A DNA stretch of 7,203 nucleotides from Candidatus Thiodictyon intracellulare (GTDB lineage Bacteria; Pseudomonadota; Gammaproteobacteria; Chromatiales; Chromatiaceae): the NCBI GenBank assembly GCA_016292295.1, contig JADNEJ010000382.1:1-7203 (forward strand). The letters run 5' to 3'. Position 1 is the stretch's first letter; every line of letters starts with the position of its first letter. Position numbers and translations under genes: made by a program. Of this stretch, positions 1 through 4,433 are shown piece by piece. The notes beneath the pieces were generated by a model. It was not told the origin of the DNA. It did not search any database and saw nothing but the letters and a program-made list of their open reading frames with translations.

Positions 1-68
1 CCATCGGGTGGAAGCGGCGCATCGGCAGTAGCACTCCGGCCATCGGGCGGCCATCAGGGTTGATCCCG
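1..68 (-). mobile_element. Probable interior of an insertion sequence cut by the window edge
   Basis: This stretch lies outside the 55-bp element end at 69-123. Read leftwards (minus strand) it has an open frame from an ATG at 43 (MAGVLLPMRRFHPM) that is still open at the edge. A second frame is open from an ATG at 54. An ATG some tens of bases inside an element end would fit the start of a transposase gene leaving the window. Fourteen residues are too few to name a family, so this is inference from position. It could also be non-coding repeat sequence. Confidence 0.3.
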
Positions 69-123
69 ACAGTGTACCGGCCCCGCCGCCCCGGCGGGGC
101 CTCGAAGTCCGACAGGCTGCTAG
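69..123 (-). repeat. Left copy of a 55-bp inverted repeat, likely IS end
   Basis: The reverse complement of this segment matches 7149-7203 at 52 of 55 positions by eye. Both copies end on their inner side at the same CTAG, and the flanking bases inward (124 onward; before 7149) do not match, so the boundary is sharp. Inside it, 79-88 and 92-101 form a perfect 10-bp GC-rich stem around a 3-base loop. A sharp shared boundary with an internal hairpin suits a transposable-element end; CTAG could be part of the target site. The family is not identified. Confidence 0.7.
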
Positions 124-317
124 TGCCAAGTGCAGAATGCGCGCCAGGTGCGTTTCCAGACAAGTGCCTTGATCACAAATCCGCCCAAGGCCGGCCGGAC
201 CATGTGGGCCTTCGCGCGCAAGACCATGTTCTTAAAGGGAGCGGCGATGCCGAGACTGAACAGCCGAGACTGAACAAGATGGGCGGCATTATGATCAAGG
301 CCCCAGCTAGGTATTGA
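124..317. pseudogene. Unidentified decayed coding remnant beside the element end
   Basis: I do not recognise this remnant. A 14-bp perfect tandem duplication (249-276) breaks any reading through it. If one copy is removed, the plus strand is open from the element edge to a TGA at 315-317, ending MPRLNKMGGIMIKAPARY, with GC-rich third positions. The minus strand is then also open, from about 303 to a TAG at 122-120 created by the element's terminal CTAG. The plus reading is slightly preferred because it ends at its own stop rather than one supplied by the repeat. Under that reading the gene has lost its 5' part to the element and only a C-terminal tail of some 60 codons is left. Strand and function are unresolved. 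Confidence 0.35.
249..276. repeat. Perfect 14-bp tandem duplication (2 copies)
   Basis: The unit GCCGAGACTGAACA occurs at 249-262 and again directly at 263-276. Fourteen is not a multiple of three, so the duplication shifts the frame on both strands; deleting one copy rejoins open frames on either side. It therefore looks like a recent inactivating slippage event in a former gene. Confidence 0.9.
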
Positions 318-407
318 CCTGGACGATGTGGTCGCCGATGAAACGCTTACGCAGCCAGGCGTTGCGTTGGGCGGCGCGCCCGAGACCGTAAATGGACAGA
401 TCGCCCG

Positions 408-419
408 CTAGGGCTAGGG
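408..419. repeat. 6-bp tandem duplication (CTAGGG x2)
   Basis: CTAGGG is repeated at 408-413 and 414-419. On the minus strand it encodes the extra LA in TLALAGDL. Removing one copy gives TLAGDL, closer to the spacing I would expect in the DedA/VTT motif region. It keeps the frame but inserts two residues. Confidence 0.75.
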
Positions 420-467
420 TCCCGGTGAAGACGCTAAAGAACGCCAGTTCGGGCGGCAGCCCGAATT

Positions 468-487
468 GCGCATGCGTGCGCATGCGA
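468..487. repeat. 10-bp tandem duplication that causes a frameshift
   Basis: GCGCATGCGT at 468-477 is followed by GCGCATGCGA at 478-487, identical in nine of ten bases. Removing one unit restores a single minus-strand frame across the junction (AAAFSHAQFGLPPEL), so this duplication is the likely cause of the frameshift in the DedA/VTT remnant. Confidence 0.8.
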
Positions 488-658
488 AAAGGCGGCCGCG
501 ACGATGGCCGCACCCTCGTGTAGAAAGGTCAAGGTAAAGAGCGCGACGCAATTCCAGAGCCAGCCGTAGGAGAATAGATCGGACATGGGGTCTCGGGTGC
601 CGCGTCGGTGCGTCGGCAGTGGTCGTTCAGAGTCGGGATGCGATTTCTCACGCGCGCC

Positions 659-2341
659 TTATCGATCCGTAGTCACGGTCGCCGTGCGCTCCAACTTTGC
701 CAAGCCGACCACCACGCCGCGCAGTGAGGCGAGTGTGGCCTTGATGGCGACGTAGTACATCAACTGGCGGTAAAAGAAGCGCTACCACACCAGCTACACC
801 AGGAACAATTTGTTTTTCTTCGATTCCAGGGCGAAGGCGAGCGCCGCGGTGAGGAAGTCGACCGCCAGGAACAGGGCATAGTAGAACAGGACCCGCTACA
901 GTGCGTCGGGGGAATATTGGTCCGGGTGTTGGGCGTGGTCGAAGCCGGCGATGAGCAGTGACACGATCAGTACCAGGTCCATGATGGGTGACACCAGCGG
1001 GAACAGGACCTGGAAGATCAGCACATTGAGCAGGGCGACGAAGCCGAGCGCCCCGTAGCGCGGGCGCAACAAGATATCGCGATGCTTCTAGACCGCCTGC
1101 ATGGTGCCGAACATCCAGCGGTAGCGCTGACGGATGAATCCGCGCACCGTGTCTGGGGCCTCCGTCAGGGCCACCGCCTCGTTCTCGTAGACGATCCTGT
1201 AGCCCATCCGGCGGATGGTCATGGTGAGGTCCGTGTCCTCGGCCAGGGTCTCGTCCGTGAAGCCACCGGTCGTGAGGATCAGGTCGCGCCGCCAGGCCCC
1301 TACGGCGCCGGGGACCACGCTGATGCAGTTGAGTGCGTCAAAGGCGCGCCGGTCCAGGTTTTGGCTCGTGATGTATTCCAGGGCCTGCCAGCGGGTCATT
1401 AGGTTGGTGCGGTTGCCGACCTTGGCGTTGTTGGCCACGGCGCCCACCCGCGGGTCGATGAAGTAGCGTACCAGCTTGCTGATGGTGTCGCGGGAGAATA
1501 CGGTGTCCGCGTCCATGGCGACGACGACCTCGGCCTGCGTCACGCCGAAGTTGAGCGCGGCGGATTTGCTGCGGTTGGGCTCGGTAAAGACCCGTACCCG
1601 TGGGTCGTCGGCGAAGGTGTCGCGGGCGATGGCGTAGGTATCGTCGCTGGAGCCGTCGTCCACCACGATGACCTCGCAGTGGTTCGGGTGGTCACTGGCC
1701 AGCAGCGAGGCGATGGTCTGGACGATGACCTTCTCCTCGTTAAAGGCCGGCACCACCACCGCGACCGAGAGTGCATAGTCCGGAGCGAATCGCTGGTGGT
1801 GCCGCTGGTAGCGCTGGTAGACGGCCAGCACGCCGATGAAGAGCAGGCGCGCCACCCCCAGCTCGATGCCGAGGATGAATAGCCACTGGATGGTCGTCGC
1901 CGCCAGGTTGATGAAGCTGAAGGCGGCCCAGTCGATCCAGGTCCGCCAGCGAGTGCCTGCGAGTACCAGGGGCATCACCTGGCCGCGGGTCTGCCCGAGC
2001 AGTTGCGCCACCGGGACGAACTCGAAGCCCTTTTCGCGCAGCGCCGCGATGAGCTTGGGCAGGGCGGCAATCGTCTGGGTGCAGTCGCCGCCCGCGTCGT
2101 GCAGCAGGATCACATGGCCCTCCCCGGACTCGGCCGCCTCCAGGGTGCGGCGCACGATCTCGTCCACCCCGGGGCGCTGCCAGTCGTCCGGGTCGATCTG
2201 CATGCCTACCGTCAAATAGCCAAGCTGACTCGCTAGTTCGATGGGGCGGACCTGATCCGGGGTCTCGGGCTCCGCATCCACTGCGTAGGGCGGGCGGAAC
2301 AGGAGCGACCCAACTTCAAGCGCTGCCGATAAGCGGGGCCT
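659..2341 (-). pseudogene. Polysaccharide deacetylase-GT2 (PgaC-like) fusion, 5'-truncated with four internal TAG codons
   Basis: The intact homologues polymerise amino-sugar exopolysaccharide at the inner membrane and carry an N-terminal deacetylase. Reading down from about 2341: the end of a NodB-type deacetylase (LLFRPPYA, GYLTVGMQIDPDDW, VILLHDAGG), one or two membrane segments (about 2050-1800), then a GT2 domain. The GT2 motifs are all present: VVVPAFNEE, VVDDGSSDDT, MDADT, EDTDL and QRYRW (codons 385-389 counted from GTG 2281). The frame then meets TAG at 1090-1088, 898-896, 796-794 and 784-782, with clear homology between them (KHRDILLRPRYGALGF, RVLFYYALFLAVDF, RFFYRQLMYYV), and ends at TAA 661-659. 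From memory of the family the stops replace Trp, Trp, Trp and Gln. The 5' end, including the first deacetylase motifs, is missing; homology stops at about 2341 and TAA lies at 2347-2345. The longest uninterrupted piece is 2281-1088 from a GTG without a visible Shine-Dalgarno site. It could be read through from yheT, but an active synthase is unlikely because C-terminal membrane segments follow the first stop. Confidence 0.85.
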
Positions 2342-2408
2342 AAATTAATGGCATTGGGTTAGGGGGTCAGGCACCCTGGTCTGGCGCGCCAGGGCTTTCA
2401 GGTGCCTG
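2341..2408. repeat. Nested palindrome, REP-like, at yheT stop and pseudogene break
   Basis: CAGGCACC (2368-2375) pairs perfectly with GGTGCCTG (2401-2408). Between them is the 12-bp palindrome CTGGCGCGCCAG (2381-2392), and CCCTGG (2374-2379) can alternatively pair with CCAGGG (2389-2394). The left flank, 2341-2367, is AT-rich then G-rich. The outer arm runs into the yheT coding end and the stop lies in the loop. No T-run follows on either strand, so a standard intrinsic terminator is unlikely, although the fold may still protect the yheT mRNA 3' end. It resembles REP-type elements with a GGTCAGGCACC core; that likeness is from memory. Confidence 0.5.
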
Positions 2409-3387
2409 TGTGGAGGTCCCGCAGAAAATCGATGATGCGCTGTTCTAGCCAGTACTGGGGCCGCCAGGGCCAGCGCCCGGCGACAAAGCCGACATGGCCA
2501 CCGTGCTCGCTGAGTTCCAGCGTGATGCCGGGGCCGAGTTCGTGCTCGAAGGGGACCGTGGCCGGGAACATGAAGGGGTCGTCGCGGGCGTGGGTGATCA
2601 GGGTCGGGGTGCTGATGGCGGGCAGGTAGCCGCGGCAACTGGCGCGGCTATAGTAGTCGAAGACACCGGCGAAGCCGCATAGGGGGGCCGTGACCTGGTC
2701 GTCGAGCTCGTTGAATCCGTGGATCGCCGCGATGTCGATGGGTAGCGGGCAGGGCAGCGTAGTGAATTTGCGCCGGAAGGCGAGCTTGAGCCGGTCGACC
2801 AGATAGATTCGGTAGATGCGCGATGCACCCTGGTCCAGGCGCAGCATAGCATCGCGCAGGACGAAGGGGACTGACACTGCGATCCCGGCGCCGAGCAGGG
2901 GTGCCCGCGGGTCGCCGGCCGGGTGGCCGCCCCGTTCACCGAGGTATTTGAGTAGCAGGTTGGCCCCCAGCGAGAAGCCGATGGCGGCGAGCGGCGCGCC
3001 CGCCGGGTCGCGTGTCAGGTGGGTCAGGACCTCGTGCAGGTCCTCGCTGGCCCCGGAGTGGTAGCTGCGGGCCAGTCGGTTAGGCTCGCCGGAGCAGCCG
3101 CGCAGGTGCATGAATACGGGGCAGTAACCCGCCTGGGCCAAGACCTCAAGCAGGGTGCCGGCGTAGTGCGACTGGAGGTCCCCCTCCAGTCCGTGGATCA
3201 CCAGGACGCGGGGCCCGCCGCCCGCACCCTCGGCCAGGTCGATGAAGTCGCCGTCTGCCAGCTCGATGCGGCGGCGCTTGAGCGGCAGTTCGGGCCGGCG
3301 CCGCGCCAAGCTCGGCCAGACGGTCTGAAGGTGTGGTCCGGGCAGCCACCAGGCCGGGCGGAAACTGCTTGCGACGATGCGACCCAT
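2398..3387 (-). CDS. yheT: YheT-type alpha/beta hydrolase
   Basis: 329-residue cytosolic alpha/beta-fold hydrolase of the YheT/UPF0017 (ABHD1/3-like) family, presumed carboxylester hydrolase with unknown natural substrate. The N-terminus FRPAWWLPGPHLQTVWP is the family hallmark. HGLEG (residues 65-69) is the oxyanion-side strand turn, GFSLGAN (137-143) carries the nucleophile Ser139, HARDDPF (266-272) supplies the acid (Asp269 or Asp270), and EHGGHVGF (294-301) the catalytic His298. Length is normal for the family. The ATG at 3387 is preceded by a weak GGAA about nine bases upstream, and no better in-frame start is visible. It lies 247 bp downstream of hslR on the same strand, so it probably has its own promoter in that spacer. 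Its stop falls within a palindrome, and the truncated glycosyltransferase pseudogene begins 56 bp further on. Confidence 0.93.
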   Translation of the reverse strand: MGRIVASSFRPAWWLPGPHLQTVWPSLARRRPELPLKRRRIELADGDFIDLAEGAGGGPRVLVIHGLEGDLQSHYAGTLLEVLAQAGYCPVFMHLRGCSGEPNRLARSYHSGASEDLHEVLTHLTRDPAGAPLAAIGFSLGANLLLKYLGERGGHPAGDPRAPLLGAGIAVSVPFVLRDAMLRLDQGASRIYRIYLVDRLKLAFRRKFTTLPCPLPIDIAAIHGFNELDDQVTAPLCGFAGVFDYYSRASCRGYLPAISTPTLITHARDDPFMFPATVPFEHELGPGITLELSEHGGHVGFVAGRWPWRPQYWLEQRIIDFLRDLHTGT

Positions 3388-3634
3388 GGCGTTTGTTCCG
3401 ATGGTTGGTGTGTGGCTTGGGGGCTTGCGTGGGCGTGTGAAGCGTAGTCCAACAAAAAGCGGTTTATCCGCAACTGAACGAAAATTTACTCAAATAATCA
3501 AAGGCTTGAACTTTACCAAATGTTCGCCGTCCGAGTGACGCCCGTGACGCGCTAACCGGCAGATTTATTTTCCCTTATTCGCGTTAATTTGCGGCCAAAT
3601 ACTCTTTTTTGGTAGTCGATCGACCGCCCGACAC
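3388..3634. other. Intergenic spacer hslR-yheT with AT-rich core
   Basis: No gene is supported here. Roughly 3449-3613 is clearly richer in A and T than the rest of the window and probably holds the yheT promoter, since both flanking genes read leftwards. Weak minus-strand candidates exist (TTCAAG, 16 bases, TAAATT; or TTGAGT, 19 bases, GATAAA) but none is strong. Also seen: the palindrome GTCGATCGAC at 3615-3624 and a 7-bp direct repeat GTGACGC at 3535-3541 and 3544-3550. No convincing terminator follows hslR. Confidence 0.45.
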
Positions 3635-4027
3635 TCATGGCGCCTTGAAGCGCTCCAACTGCCGCCGGTCGCGTTTTGTCGGGCGCTTTCCGGCGTGGTC
3701 CTGGGGGCCGGCCTCGCGGCGTTGGCGCAGTTGTTCCTGACGGCGGGCCAGGCTGGCCTCGTCCTCAACGTACAGGAGCGCGGCCTCGGCGGCCGGGCGG
3801 CGTTGCAGCGTGACCGCTAGGACCTCGACCTCCCAGGTCAACGACTCTTTGTGGATGCAGATCCGTGCGCCGGGTCGGATGCCCCGCCCGGGTTTGGCCC
3901 GGTGACCATCGACCTGGACCTTGCCTCCGGCAATGGCCTCCACCGCCAAGTGGCGGGTCTTAAAGAAACGCGCGGCCCATAGCCACTTGTCCAGGCGGAC
4001 CTCGGGTTCCGGTGCGGGCACGGTCAT
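3635..4027 (-). CDS. hslR: Hsp15-type S4 RNA-binding protein (HslR)
   Basis: 130 residues, close to the 133 of E. coli Hsp15. Known role: binding 50S subunits that carry a stranded nascent chain-tRNA after premature dissociation, so the 50S can be recycled; cytosolic, heat-inducible in E. coli. The S4 domain fills the N-terminal half: RLDKWLWAARFFKTRHLA (residues 11-28), then GGKVQVDGHRAKPGRGI (34-50). The C-terminal third is a basic tail (ARRQEQLRQRREAG, KRPTKRDRRQLERFK) as expected for the ribosome-binding extension. The start at 4027 is chosen because it gives the family length and overlaps the grxC stop in an ATGA arrangement; the same frame is open further upstream but antisense to or within grxC. 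The overlap implies translational coupling with grxC. Confidence 0.94.
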   Translation of the reverse strand: MTVPAPEPEVRLDKWLWAARFFKTRHLAVEAIAGGKVQVDGHRAKPGRGIRPGARICIHKESLTWEVEVLAVTLQRRPAAEAALLYVEDEASLARRQEQLRQRREAGPQDHAGKRPTKRDRRQLERFKAP

Positions 4028-4278
4028 CGACCGAGCAGGGGGTCCAGTTGTCCGTCGGCGTCGAGTGCGGCCAGGTCGGTGTAGCCGCCGATGTGCAGGT
4101 CGTTGATGAAGACCTGGGGCACGGTGCGGCGGCCGCTGCGCTCGATCATCCGCTGTTCCTGCTCCTGGTCGTGGTCTACCGAGATCTCGGTGAAGTCGAT
4201 GTCCCGGCGCTGGAGCAGGCGGCGGGCGCGGGCGCAGTAGCTGCATGGCGTTTTCGTGTACATTAGGACATGGGGCAT
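4024..4278 (-). CDS. grxC: Glutaredoxin, GrxC type
   Basis: 84 residues, the size of E. coli glutaredoxin 3 (83). Cytosolic dithiol glutaredoxin that reduces protein and glutathione mixed disulfides using glutathione. Visible features: the thioredoxin-fold strand VLMYTKTPC, active site C12-S-Y-C15 (Pro of the usual CPYC replaced by Ser), TVP with the cis-Pro at residue 54 followed by QVFIN, and the glutathione-contacting GGYTDL (64-69). The CSYC variant keeps both cysteines, so dithiol chemistry should be retained. The ATG at 4278 has a purine-rich GAGAG about eight bases upstream. It is the first gene of a grxC-hslR operon, its TGA overlapping the hslR ATG by four bases, and is divergent from pepN with a shared control region. 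Confidence 0.95.
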   Translation of the reverse strand: MPHVLMYTKTPCSYCARARRLLQRRDIDFTEISVDHDQEQEQRMIERSGRRTVPQVFINDLHIGGYTDLAALDADGQLDPLLGR

Positions 4279-4313
4279 CGTCGTTCTCTCGTGCTTGTCG
4301 CGGCCCGTGCCGC

Positions 4314-4332
4314 GCGGCCGGCGGCCGGCGGC
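4314..4332. repeat. 7-bp GC-rich tandem repeat in the grxC leader
   Basis: GCGGCCG occurs at 4314-4320 and 4321-4327, followed by a partial third unit to 4332. On the minus strand, just downstream of the proposed grxC -10 box, it gives a very GC-rich 5' leader. It abuts the palindrome GCCGCGCGGC (4309-4318), so a stable hairpin before the ribosome binding site is possible. Confidence 0.6.
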
Positions 4333-4336
4333 TTAG

Positions 4337-4365
4337 ATCATGTTTTGCGTTTGTCTTGAAATCAA
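4337..4365 (-). promoter_or_regulatory. Candidate sigma70 promoter for grxC-hslR
   Basis: On the minus strand TTGATT (4365-4360) and CATGAT (4342-4337) are separated by 17 bases, each matching four of six consensus positions. The predicted start near 4330 lies about 50 bases before the grxC ATG, in a locally AT-rich patch. Prediction by eye only. Confidence 0.4.
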
Positions 4366-4406
4366 ATAGCCGCGGCCGCAATACAATCGACGCTATCCGC
4401 AGGAGA
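4356..4406 (+). promoter_or_regulatory. Candidate pepN promoter and ribosome binding site
   Basis: TACAAT at 4382-4387 is a good -10 (five of six). The only -35-like box is TTGAAA at 4356-4361, 20 bases away, which is longer than ideal. It shares the near-palindrome TTGAAATCAA (4356-4365) with the divergent grxC -35. AGGAGA at 4401-4406 is the strongest Shine-Dalgarno match in the region, but it sits eight bases before ATG 4415, which is out of frame with pepN. Confidence 0.4.
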
Positions 4407-4433
4407 CCCCTGCCATGGCCCACCGAGAGCAGC

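Larger units (their letters stand above)
307..586 (-). pseudogene. DedA/VTT-type membrane protein remnant, frameshifted and truncated
   Basis: The minus frame from an ATG at 586 begins MSDLFSYGWLWNCVALF and runs through a segment containing FLHEGAAI to about 488. It then shifts to a second frame, GLPPELAFFSVF to SIYGLGRAAQRNAW, ending at TAG 309-307. Deleting one copy of the 10-nt duplication at 468-487 joins the two into one 89-residue reading. The hydrophobic N-terminus, a GD pair and a YGLGR segment resemble the first half of DedA/VTT (SNARE-associated Golgi) inner-membrane proteins, which are usually near 200 residues, so the C-terminal half is missing. The final TAG sits where Trp is plausible (QVNT-stop-L). 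It lies just downstream of the deacetylase-glycosyltransferase pseudogene and in the same orientation. Family assignment is from pattern memory; alternatives are other small polytopic membrane proteins. Confidence 0.5.

Noticed and set aside
1836..2219. Plus-strand open frame of 127 codons across the glycosyltransferase pseudogene
   Set aside because: Antisense shadow; the minus strand carries clear GT2 and deacetylase motifs.
3465..3477. Small hairpin GCGG-TTTAT-CCGC, followed by a T-run on the minus strand, as an intrinsic terminator
   Set aside because: Only four base pairs, and it lies between hslR and yheT close to the likely yheT promoter; too weak to call.
3509..3526. GAAC-N10-GTTC inverted repeat as a LexA-type operator
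   Set aside because: The spacing does not fit known SOS boxes and the arms are only four bases.
4351..4365. FNR-like site overlapping TTGTCTTGAAATCAA
   Set aside because: The half-sites are one base too far apart and the left half is a poor match.
4245..4433. N-terminal extension of PepN to 4245
   Set aside because: It overlaps grxC and the shared promoter region, and the translation there is Arg-rich and unlike PepN; the frame is simply open.
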